Assembly (NCBI RefSeq): GCF_002453355.1
Contig: NZ_DKGQ01000051.1
Span: forward strand, 1-64,000
Source of the DNA: Psychrobacter sp. UBA6766
GTDB taxonomy: Bacteria; Pseudomonadota; Gammaproteobacteria; Pseudomonadales; Moraxellaceae
Direction of reading: 5' to 3'
Length of the DNA: 64,000 nt
This document shows positions 46,051 to 55,200 of this stretch, piece after piece; within the stretch, counting starts at the first letter, position 1; each line of letters opens with the position of its first letter. The notes beneath the pieces were generated by a model that had not been told where the DNA came from, did not search any database, and saw only the letters and a list, made by a program, of their open reading frames with translations. A program made the translations under genes and the position numbers.

Positions 46051-46359
46051 CTAACAACAACCAACGTGGTCAAATGGGCATTTATCCATGCCCATGCGTG
46101 TATGCCACTCGTGGAAGTTTTCCAAAAATAAAGGCTGCAGCTCTAAGGTATAAAAGCTGGCGGGATTATCAATTCCTAGGCTCTCTGCAAACATCAGCAG
46201 CATAAAAAAATCTTCTTCATCACGCGCCGCCCGTGCCATCGTTTGGCGATAAGGCGCATGATAAAATTCATTGAGTCCCGCTACAAAACGTTGCCACCAT
46301 GGCGATGCATTTTCTGTCGCTTTTATCGGCTCATTGTCATTCTTGTTTTCATTTTTCAT
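46051..46359 (-). CDS. Small cory-CC-star-like protein ending in Cys-Cys
   Basis: The 102-residue protein contains NEFYHAPYRQTMARAARDEEDFFMLL-type sequence (a helical, charged core near residues 30-60) and ends KCPFDHVGCC. It fits the small family named for its C-terminal Cys-Cys that is found beside CstA transporters. The E. coli CstA partner YbdD, though otherwise different, also ends in CC. The terminal cysteines could bind metal or form a thiol switch. It is followed by the ArsA-like gene, and a terminator separates it from cstA. Confidence 0.78.
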   Translation of the reverse strand: MKNENKNDNEPIKATENASPWWQRFVAGLNEFYHAPYRQTMARAARDEEDFFMLLMFAESLGIDNPASFYTLELQPLFLENFHEWHTRMGMDKCPFDHVGCC

Positions 46360-46423
46360 AATTTACTCGAACAGTTTGCTCGTATTTTCCGTTTCTTTAT
46401 TATCTATCATGCCTAACCTATAT

Positions 46424-46456
46424 AAAAAACGCCAGCAATTGCTGCTAGCGTTTTTT
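46424..46456 (-). terminator. Intrinsic terminator after cstA
   Basis: On the minus strand aaaaaacgc-type arms (46424-46432 with 46448-46456) enclose a second small palindrome (cagcaattgctg) and run into T residues. It lies between cstA and the Cys-Cys gene and would lower expression of the downstream pair. Confidence 0.75.
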
Positions 46457-46485
46457 TCATACAGATACGGATTACAACTTTTTCT

Positions 46486-48165
46486 CTAAGCGTCTTTTTT
46501 TCCTTTATGTGACGTCCATTCTTTGCGTAGAACCGACAGACTTTCAAACGTTACTAAAATCGTTGCGATCAGAATGATAATGTCCATAATAATGAGCAGC
46601 CAATTACCATCAACATAAAAGGTTTTTAGCTGAATCAATAACGCAAAGACAGTCATAACAAGTAAGAATGACAAGGGTGCTAAGGTGTACCAAACCGGTC
46701 TACCTTTACGTAATAAAATGACCGTGACAATCATAAGAGTCAAAGCCGCCATGAGCTGGTTGGTGGTACCAAATAATGGCCAGATAATCATTCCGCCTGC
46801 ACCATCAATACCGCCTGCGCCAAACGCCAATAGTAGACAGCTTCCAACAGCAAGGAAAGTAGCTACGACACTCTTGCTTAGCACTGGAATATTATAAAAT
46901 TCACCAAACTCTTGGAAGATATAACGTTGCAGACGTACGCCCGTATCCATCGTGGTGCCTGCGAACAAGGCTGCCATGACAGTTAGCATCGTTTGTGAAA
47001 GGACCATATCGATACCAACACCTGCATTTAATATGGTCGCGCCGCCATCGATAAAAGCACCGATAGAACCGTCGCCAAATTTTTGATAAACCGCTTGCCA
47101 ATCACCTAACGTAGCAAAACCTGCGGTGGCAGCAAGGATAGCACCCAGTGCGAGCATGCCTTCGCCCATAGCACCAAAATAACCAACGAAACGCACATCA
47201 CCTTCTTTATCAATCTGTTTAGAAGTGGTTCCGGTCGCCACCAAGCCGTGGAATCCTGAGATAGCACCGCAAGCAATAGTGACAAACAATAATGGCATTA
47301 ATGAAGGCGTACCGACGGGCAAATCATGATTAATCGCTGGCGCGACAATGTTTGGCGTCGCAATAAATACGGCCGCGTATAATAGAATCAGACCAACAAA
47401 TAGTTGTAGCCCATTGATGTAATCACGCGGCTGCAATAGCATCCATACTGGTAATAAGGAGGCAATCGCGGCATAGGCAAATAAAATAATAATCCATATG
47501 GCGTTATCAGGAAGTCCCATAAAAGTTTCTGGTAACACGACTGGGAACATAGGACCGAGATAGATAAGTCCATATAATGCGACGACTCCAATGATGGAGA
47601 CCCAAACCAGATTCATCTTATAGCGATAGATACACTGACCGATAATAAAGGCCACCACTAATGCACCCCAGACAGGTAACACAGAAGACGGGGTTTTTAT
47701 CATCATATTGGCGATAGCAACGCCAAATACCGCGTTTACCATCAATAGCAATAAGAAAATCACTACCATCATTAAACTACGCACGCGTGTGCCCATGACA
47801 GTACCAGCAATCGAGCCAATAGACTGGCCCTTATTGCGCATACTAGCCCAAATGGCTGACATATCATGTACGCCTGCCATAAAAATGGTGCCTAAAACCA
47901 CCCAAATGATGGCTGGTACCCAACCCCAAATGACCGCAATTGCAGGGCCAATAATCGGCGCCGCCCCTGCTACCGAGGTAAAATGATGTCCCCATAATAC
48001 ATACTTATTGGTGGGGATATAATCGACACCATCTTTCATCGTATGGGCTGGCGTGGGACGACTGTTGTCCAATGCCAAAATCTTAGTGGCGATAAATTTT
48101 GAGTAAAACAGATAACCGCAAAGCATCGCGGCGACACCAACTAACAGTACAATAGCACTATTCAT
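46486..48165 (-). CDS. cstA: CstA-family carbon-starvation transporter
   Basis: The 559-residue protein is polytopic and matches the CstA family: YIPTNKYVLWGHHFTSVAGAAPIIGPAIA, GVHDMSAIWASMRNKGQSIG, ISGFHGLVATGTTSKQI, and LFGTTNQLMAALTL. Members import pyruvate or peptides (E. coli CstA, BtsT) when carbon is short. It is shorter than E. coli CstA (701). No YbdD/KorY gene is adjacent; a different small Cys-Cys protein and an ArsA-like ATPase take that place. A strong ggagag ribosome site precedes the ATG. Confidence 0.92.
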   Translation of the reverse strand: MNSAIVLLVGVAAMLCGYLFYSKFIATKILALDNSRPTPAHTMKDGVDYIPTNKYVLWGHHFTSVAGAAPIIGPAIAVIWGWVPAIIWVVLGTIFMAGVHDMSAIWASMRNKGQSIGSIAGTVMGTRVRSLMMVVIFLLLLMVNAVFGVAIANMMIKTPSSVLPVWGALVVAFIIGQCIYRYKMNLVWVSIIGVVALYGLIYLGPMFPVVLPETFMGLPDNAIWIIILFAYAAIASLLPVWMLLQPRDYINGLQLFVGLILLYAAVFIATPNIVAPAINHDLPVGTPSLMPLLFVTIACGAISGFHGLVATGTTSKQIDKEGDVRFVGYFGAMGEGMLALGAILAATAGFATLGDWQAVYQKFGDGSIGAFIDGGATILNAGVGIDMVLSQTMLTVMAALFAGTTMDTGVRLQRYIFQEFGEFYNIPVLSKSVVATFLAVGSCLLLAFGAGGIDGAGGMIIWPLFGTTNQLMAALTLMIVTVILLRKGRPVWYTLAPLSFLLVMTVFALLIQLKTFYVDGNWLLIIMDIIILIATILVTFESLSVLRKEWTSHKGKKDA

Positions 48166-48493
48166 CTTATCTCTCCCTAGACAAGTAGTAGATAACCTTA
48201 TAAGTTCAAGCTTTTTAAATTAAAATCCAAAAAATATGCTAGATTAGTGAGCAATGAGAGACTCGGCTCATTGCTTTTCAGGACACAGTTATCAAAAAAC
48301 AGCCATTAGAAATAATAGCAGACCCTTATATTATCACTGGCTAACAAAGCATTGCATTTTAAGATTAAGACATTCGACTAATCAGCCATAAAGCACAATG
48401 AGTCTTTACTTATTTCATGGTTTAGATAGTAACTTATTTAACAGTAATTGTAACGTTAGCGAAACACTAAAAACAATAAATACAGGAGTTATA
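48166..48493. other. Divergent intergenic region upstream of cstA
   Basis: No gene is seen in these 328 bases. A nine-base hairpin (agcaatgag / ctcattgct, 48250-48275) followed by TTTT lies in the cstA leader; on the cstA strand it has no T-run. The rest is AT-rich promoter-like DNA for cstA and the gene at 48494. Confidence 0.4.
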
Positions 48494-49162
48494 ATGACCT
48501 ATTACTTTGGATTCATCCCTTCAGACAAATTAAAAGCGCTGATTATTGAGGCCGAGCAAGTGGTTGCATCCGATGAAAAAGTAGATTATTACCTTTATCG
48601 TGATGCCCTTACCCATCAAACAGCGCGTGATCTTATCGATAATTTATTGGTGGGATTGGTTGAGATTATTCCAAATCCAGAACGCCAAGCTTCTATGCGT
48701 AAAGTGGTTGGCACGGTCGAAAAAGCGACGGATACCTTGCTTAATATCTTACTTGGCAAAGAAAATAACGAAGAAGTGCTGCCGAGCTTTCATTTTTTGA
48801 GGGATAAAGCGACCTTTATAGATAACGAAGGTGAGAAGCGTATCGGTTTTAAATTGTCCGACGCAGACGCTCAAACTATTAAGAAAGGTTTTGCGGCTAT
48901 CACCCCCGAACATGTAGATATGAAAACGTTTAAAACGGCGCTTGAAACAATGAACGAAGAGACGTTGACGCATTTTATTAGCCGCTATGCTGAAACGTTA
49001 AAACTTGGCATGATCAAACGCAAATCTGTGCCAGTTGCCAAGGCTGCTATCGATAAAGGAATGAACATGGCGTTGAATAAGTTACTGCCTGATTTGCCTG
49101 ATGCGTCATTGAACCGTTTGGCGAATTATTATCGCCCTTTTATCGTAAAAAAATCTGAATAG
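48494..49162 (+). CDS. Hypothetical protein
   Basis: I do not recognise this 222-residue, soluble, mostly helical protein (MTYYFGFIPSDKLKALIIEA at the start, NRLANYYRPFIVKKSE at the end). It has no signal peptide, membrane segment or cysteine. The start is clear: an AGGAG lies six bases before the ATG at 48494, whereas the frame reaches back to 48398 without a ribosome site. It is divergent from cstA, and hpt follows after about 100 bases. Confidence 0.7.
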   Translation: MTYYFGFIPSDKLKALIIEAEQVVASDEKVDYYLYRDALTHQTARDLIDNLLVGLVEIIPNPERQASMRKVVGTVEKATDTLLNILLGKENNEEVLPSFHFLRDKATFIDNEGEKRIGFKLSDADAQTIKKGFAAITPEHVDMKTFKTALETMNEETLTHFISRYAETLKLGMIKRKSVPVAKAAIDKGMNMALNKLLPDLPDASLNRLANYYRPFIVKKSE

Positions 49163-49264
49163 CGGCTATATTAGCAACTATTATGTTTTTATTAAGGCTG
49201 TAGTGTTGGGCAATTTTATTAAAATTTGCTAAAATAGGCGGCACTTTTATCAAAGGCGCAACTC

Positions 49265-49828
49265 ATGACCCAAATTAGTAATCAAGAAATCGAAAAAACC
49301 CTGCGCAATTCAGAGTGCCTGATCAGCAGTATCGAAGTAGCTGCTGCTTATGAGCGCTTGGCCGCCCAGCTCAACCTACATTATGCCGGTTTAAACCCAA
49401 TCGTGATGGTCGTTATGAACGGCGGACTTATCCCAGCCGGTCAGCTTCTGACACATTTGACGTTCTACCATCGCATGCACTATATCCACGCATCGCGCTA
49501 TCGTGATAACGCAGGCACCAACGAACTTGATTGGAAGTTTAAGCCTGATGTGAACCTCGAGGGCGAACACATTTTGTTAATTGATGATATTTTTGATGAA
49601 GGCATTACGCTAAAAGCCATTGTTGAAGAATTGGGCAAAGAAGAGCCACTATCTATCCAGTGCTGTGTGCTGTTGAATAAAGAGCACGATCGCAAAGTGG
49701 AAGAATTCGACGTTGATTTTGTGGGCATTAATGTCGCAGACCGTTACGTCTATGGCTGCGGTATGGATTTTCATGGTTACTTGCGCCATTTACCAGGTAT
49801 CTATGCCATTAAAGAAGACAAAATCTAA
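49265..49828 (+). CDS. hpt: Hypoxanthine-guanine phosphoribosyltransferase
   Basis: The 187-residue protein is a type I phosphoribosyltransferase: VMNGGLIPAGQLLTHL near residues 56-71, the PRPP loop HILLIDDIFDEGITL near 100-114, and the base-binding DFVGINVADRYVYGCGMD near the C-terminus. The wording matches the Pseudomonas-type Hpt, with DDIFDEG in place of the common EDI(I/V)DTG. It salvages hypoxanthine and guanine to IMP and GMP. A clear terminator follows at 49847. Confidence 0.92.
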   Translation: MTQISNQEIEKTLRNSECLISSIEVAAAYERLAAQLNLHYAGLNPIVMVVMNGGLIPAGQLLTHLTFYHRMHYIHASRYRDNAGTNELDWKFKPDVNLEGEHILLIDDIFDEGITLKAIVEELGKEEPLSIQCCVLLNKEHDRKVEEFDVDFVGINVADRYVYGCGMDFHGYLRHLPGIYAIKEDKI

Positions 49829-49846
49829 TTACAACGTTTTAAACTT

Positions 49847-49877
49847 AAAAAAGCATCCAATTTGGATGCTTTTTTTT
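49847..49877. terminator. Intrinsic terminator between hpt and recD
   Basis: The arms aaaaagcatcc and ggatgctttttt flank a five-base loop. A- and T-tracts on both sides allow it to end both the hpt and recD transcripts. Confidence 0.9.
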
Positions 49878-49943
49878 ACTCGTTTTCCCTTTCTTACACT
49901 GACAGCCTATCTTCTCATAACTTTAAACAACAATACCACTCTC

Positions 49944-52172
49944 CTACTCTAACAGTTTCTCAAACTGTAAGCTCAGTCCGGTTTGACGTAGCGTCGGCGT
50001 CGATAAGGCAGTACTCAAGGCCGAAGCAGTACTAAAAATAGAAACTCGTTTTTTGGCTCGTGTCACAGCGGTATAAATCAACTCTTGGCTTAGTAATCGT
50101 GCATTATTGTCATCAAAGCTAATTGCCACATGGTCAAATTCCGACCCTTGTGATTTATGAATGGTCATTGCATATGCAGTTGCAACCATCTCATCACTTA
50201 GTATATTAATATTGATACCGTGCTTTTTATTTTCAAAAAATACCTGTAGCCGCCCCTGCTCTACTTGCAGGCAGATACCAATATCACCGTTAAATAGTCC
50301 TAGTTCATAATTGTTTTGCAATACCATGACTGGACGACCGTGATACCAAGGTGATTTGGAAAGGGGCAGCTTTAATTGCGTCTTATGTTGCTCGCTCAGA
50401 TAATTATTGATGTAATGGTCACCGCAGCGGCCGTGATGCCCTGCTGTTAATATACGAAAGTGATTGAGTAGAATCATAAGTTCATCAAAATCGGTAAGAT
50501 ATTCTTTAGTTGGCATCAATTTTGCTGTTTTGGATTTGTTTAGTGTTTTTTGTGTTTTATTGAAGTATTTGAGGTAGTTTTCTGATTGCTTTTTGAGGAA
50601 TCTATAATTACTTAGGCTATTTTTTATTCTATTAGTTGTTGTATTGCTGTCAGTTTCTTTATTATCATCTACTGTTAAATGGTAAAACTCTAATGCCTCA
50701 TCTTTTTCAAGAACCTGCCAAACGGCTGACATACTTCCAGTGTTACTTTTGCTTTCACTTCCTTGTTGATTAATAAGTTTAGCAAGTTGACCAATCCCCG
50801 AATCCTCTTTGAAACGGCGACTGGCGATTAAACGTTGGTGCACGTCTTGCAGCACTGGTATACGGCACAAGTCTGCCAATACTGCTCCTGCATCGACTGC
50901 TGCGAGCTGATTAGCGTCACCAAGTAGTATCAGCCGCGCATTGGGCTTTATTGCACTTACCAAATAATTGGCGAGTTCTACCCCAAGCATAGAAGCTTCA
51001 TCAACGATGACGATGTCTTCACTGAGCGGATTATCTTTGTGATAACGCGGTCGTCCACTCTGCCCGATGCCGAGTAAGCGATGAATGGTCTTCGCCTCTG
51101 GCAACTGTAAACAAACCCCTGCTTGTTGAATAGCGTCCTGTAACGACTCTTGCATACGCTGAGCAGCCTTTCCCGTCGGAGCTGCTAGGGCTAAATTGGC
51201 CTTTGACTCGTTACCTTGCTCGTCTGCTACCTGTTCTTGCTGCAATGCCATGACTAACTGGGCAACGGTAAAGGTTTTGCCTGTTCCTGGGCCGCCAGTG
51301 ATGATGCTAAATGCAGAACGGTTTGCCATGTGGATGGCATCCTGTTGTTCGGTATTGAGTAGCGGGTTAGGCGCTATCGGTAATTCTACAAGGGTTTGAT
51401 TTTTAATACGTACAACATGCTGCGCTAAGGCGTATTCTGCCTGCCAAGCACGATGTAACCATAAGGTGATTTTGGTTATTTGATTGGTTGAATTTTTGTC
51501 TACTTGAAAGATAATTGGTCTTGTAGTGTCGTTTTCTTCTTTTGCGTTGTTTATGAATAATGGTTGGCTGACTAGTAGTTGATTTAATTTGCTTAGGCTA
51601 TTTATTGTTGAGGAAGCGCTGCTTGCTATGTCTTTTAATGAATTATAAAGATTAACGCAAGCTTTTCGACGCTGATTTAACAATCGCTTGTCAGGTATGG
51701 TTAATGTAGATTGGCGTAGCGCTGTATCCCAAATCAATTCATCTTCTAGCACCTCAGCAGGCGGTAACTCCGTCATATTAGTGCTTAACAATACTGATAA
51801 AAGTGGCTGTAGTAAAGGTTGCAATAACTGTTGTTGCCAGTTAAACAACTCTACAGCGTCATCGAGCAGATGATTGCTGGTATCATGATTAGAAGCCTCA
51901 AGCACCAATACGGTATCCCCTTCTTCTAAGCGTTGTACCAATACTTCAAATAACGTCTCAAACAACCAATCTTGACTGTCTTTAGTGTCAGTCGCCTCAT
52001 TATTTAGCAACTGATTTTGGTAAGCTATCTGCGTTTGTGCGCGGCGCTGCAATAAATATTGACTGATCGTCGTCGCCCAACTACTGCCTACACCATCACT
52101 CATGAGGTTTTGAATAGTATTGGTTGCTTTTTTTTGCTTGCTTACACCATTCATGCTGTTAACATCACTCAT
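49944..52172 (-). CDS. recD: Exodeoxyribonuclease V alpha subunit RecD
   Basis: The 742-residue SF1 helicase has Walker A TGGPGTGKTFTVAQL near residue 295, IVDEASML (motif II), LLGDANQL (motif III) and the C-terminal TIHKSQGSEFDH and YTAVTRAKKR. It is the 5'-3' motor of RecBCD. It is 134 residues longer than E. coli RecD. Two low-complexity AT-rich segments (about residues 195-240 and 500-560), each with one copy of the 11-mer CTTAGGCTATT on the plus strand, account for much of this. It is the last gene of recC-recB-recD, 38 bases after recB. Confidence 0.93.
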   Translation of the reverse strand: MSDVNSMNGVSKQKKATNTIQNLMSDGVGSSWATTISQYLLQRRAQTQIAYQNQLLNNEATDTKDSQDWLFETLFEVLVQRLEEGDTVLVLEASNHDTSNHLLDDAVELFNWQQQLLQPLLQPLLSVLLSTNMTELPPAEVLEDELIWDTALRQSTLTIPDKRLLNQRRKACVNLYNSLKDIASSASSTINSLSKLNQLLVSQPLFINNAKEENDTTRPIIFQVDKNSTNQITKITLWLHRAWQAEYALAQHVVRIKNQTLVELPIAPNPLLNTEQQDAIHMANRSAFSIITGGPGTGKTFTVAQLVMALQQEQVADEQGNESKANLALAAPTGKAAQRMQESLQDAIQQAGVCLQLPEAKTIHRLLGIGQSGRPRYHKDNPLSEDIVIVDEASMLGVELANYLVSAIKPNARLILLGDANQLAAVDAGAVLADLCRIPVLQDVHQRLIASRRFKEDSGIGQLAKLINQQGSESKSNTGSMSAVWQVLEKDEALEFYHLTVDDNKETDSNTTTNRIKNSLSNYRFLKKQSENYLKYFNKTQKTLNKSKTAKLMPTKEYLTDFDELMILLNHFRILTAGHHGRCGDHYINNYLSEQHKTQLKLPLSKSPWYHGRPVMVLQNNYELGLFNGDIGICLQVEQGRLQVFFENKKHGININILSDEMVATAYAMTIHKSQGSEFDHVAISFDDNNARLLSQELIYTAVTRAKKRVSIFSTASALSTALSTPTLRQTGLSLQFEKLLE
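50611..50621 (+). repeat. 11-mer CTTAGGCTATT, copy 1 (in recD)
   Basis: Exact copy inside recD. On the coding strand it reads AATAGCCTAAG and encodes Asn-Ser-Leu-Ser in frame, within a low-complexity stretch absent from E. coli RecD. Confidence 0.85.
51592..51602 (+). repeat. 11-mer CTTAGGCTATT, copy 2 (in recD)
   Basis: Exact copy in the N-terminal part of recD, in the peptide TINSLSKLN, with the same orientation and reading frame as copy 1. Confidence 0.85.
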
Positions 52173-52210
52173 CGTTTATCCGTCTTTATCATAATTCTTA
52201 GATTGTTTAT

Positions 52211-55200
52211 TTAAAAAACACTAGGGCTACCAAACATCTCATCCAATGCATCAACCAGCTCAAACGGTATTTGCCACTGAATACGTCCATAGCTCTGTGT
52301 ACCTTGTGAGTCAATACCACGCAAAAATACATACTCTACGGCACCCAAATATTGTGTTTCATTACCTAAGTAGCCTTTTAAACGCAGACGTAAAAATCGA
52401 TGCAAGGCCACTTGGTAAATAGCGGCCTGTAACCAATAACCTGCTTTATTCATTGCGGCACTTAGATTTTCTTGGCTATAATTACTTAGGCTATTCCCTA
52501 AGTAATTACTTTTATAGTCGACCACATAGTACTTGCCAGCGTACTCATACACGAGATCAATCTCACCGCGCAAATAACGATAAATGTGGTTAGTGAACTG
52601 TGCCGTAAGCTCGATATGCTTCTCAGGCTCATCTGGTAAATACTGCTTAAAGACACGGTTTATATCCTCAGGAGTAAAGTCTTCTGACAACCCCATATTA
52701 AAGCTCAGCTCAGCAATACGCTGCCGAGCTGGTATGGCCTGCAAAGGCTGACCAGACGCTAATAACGGTGCGACCAATACATCCGCTACCCAAGCCATCA
52801 GCTCCTCATGAGCAGCACCTAGCTGATTGGTTTCTGCTAGATTGGTACCTTCATCTTTTTCTAAAGGCACTGCTTGATTTTGCTGCAATCGCTGTTGCGT
52901 CGTAGCGCTGGCATAGCTAATCGGTAACTGATACTGACGAATGCTTTGATCAATGATAACTGACCATTTACTATTATCGGTAAAATCTATTTTTTCAAAA
53001 ATTTCATGCAGAAATGTACCGGCATTCGCCCCTTTTACAAAGCGGAACCGAATGTTATTGCTAGTAATTAGATGACCGGTATCGCTACTACCACCACTGG
53101 GCAAGCCCTGTTGCAGTTCACTGTTATCTACAGAGTTAACAGCCAAATTCATACTATCAGTCAGATCTAAATCATCCTCTACCCCATCATCAAATACGGC
53201 CAACGCTTGGCTATGTTCATTCAATTGACGCGATAGCGCAGTAAAGCTGGTCTTAGCCCAGCCCCTAAACGTGCTAAGTTGTATCTGAGCATAAGCACTT
53301 TGGTAATCGATACGCTTTACTGAATCTGCCTCAGAAAAAGAACCTTCATTAACAGACTGTTGAGGCATTTTTTTGGTCTTAAGAATAGTTTCAGCGATAG
53401 GCTCAATAGCGGCGCATTCTAGCCAGCCGATATAAGGCTGCAGTCTGTCTGGCAGTGCAAACTTATGATCCGCGCAACTTAACCATTGTAAGCTCGGCTT
53501 ACGTTCAGCATCGGTTTTGTTATAGCCATCCTTAAGTACCATATATAACTGCTCACTAGCACGAGTAAAGGCAACATAAGCCAGTCGTCTCAGCTCTTCA
53601 TAGTTTTCCGTGGTTTCAAACTGTGCGTAATAGTCTGTTGGTTTGTCGCCTTTAGCAGACTTACTGTGAGACTTACCTTTACTGGCAGACAGACGGCGTT
53701 CTGTTTTGTTTTCCTCTACTTCATAATCATATAAAAATAGATTATGGTCACTATGGCCGCCCGCTTTAGGACTAGCGCCATCCATACCAACGACATAGAC
53801 AATTGGGAACTCAAGCCCTTTCGATTTATGAATAGTCATAAGCTGCACCCCTGATTCTGTCGGGAGAGGCTGCTGCTGGGCCCATTCTGGCGTGCGGCGG
53901 CTATTCATGTTTTTCTTATACCATGCCAGCAGCTCATACTCACCGATATGCATACCATGCTGCGCCAAAATGTCTAGCAGATGCCGTAAATCCATCAAGT
54001 AGCGAGCACCATCTTCTAAGTCGGCAAGCCCGACCCATACATTTTGACTTTTCGATTGTCTTTGACTTTTCGATTGTCTATCAGTTAATAGCCTGTTTTG
54101 ATTAATCGCTCCGCCAATCATGGGATTGCGTCCAAACAAATAATGCAGTGCCGACAAAATACCGTTATGCCGCCAATGCGAAGCAGCAGTCTTTAAATAC
54201 AACTGAAAATCTTGATAACGCTGTTTTAACTCGGCTTGCTCAGAATTTATCTTTTCAGGCGTTTGGTTAATATTAGTATCAGTACTCGTTTCGCTTTGAT
54301 CGTCATCCAGTATCTCGTCATCCAGCATCAATGCTTGAACATCGTTCAGACTCATCTGATAAAAGTTACTGGTCAATACGCGATTAATAATGTCACGGCG
54401 ATGTGGTCGTAGCATCGCTTCTAATAGAGCCGCCAAGTCAGCAGCAATAGGCGTATCAAAGACATTTTTTTCAGCGGTTTCTAGCGTGGGAACGCCAAGC
54501 TTGCCGAGCATATCTTCAACCTGCTTTAGCTCATGCTTGCGTCGACCAAGCACACCAATATCATTTGGTTTGATGGGTCGTCCTTCTATCGTTTGCTCGC
54601 TTGCCAGTAGTGCGGCGATATGCAACGCGGTTAGCTCAAAAGCATTGTGCTTGGCGTGCTTGTCATAAGGCAAATGAATCACACTAACGGGGCTGTTAGA
54701 TAAAATATCAGTACTTTCCGCTTGCTCCTTTATTTGCCCATCTACGGACGTTTGCCATGACAGGCGCAAATCAGTGTTGGCGGCCATGATATGTTGATAA
54801 TAGATACTCTTGCCCAACTGCGCCAATTGGGAGGCTGTATCAGAAACAAAATCTTGAAAGTCTGCGACAGGAGCAGGTCTTCCAAACCAGTGGTTTAATG
54901 CCGTAATCAAACGCTCATTAGAGCGGCGATTAACATTAAGAGTCATGATCTTCTCTTTAGCAAACTTCGCCTTCATGGCGTTATAGTTGGCAACATCACC
55001 GCCGCGAAAGCCATAAATCGCTTGTTTTGGATCGCCAACCAGCAAAAGAAAACCGCGACTTCCGCTCTGATTCACTCCATCTGTTTTATCATTACTCCTA
55101 GACAAATAAATGCGCTCAATCATACGCGCCTGTTCACCATTGATATCTTGTGACTCATCAATCAAGGCTACCGGATAATGGTGGCGAATATAACGTGCTA

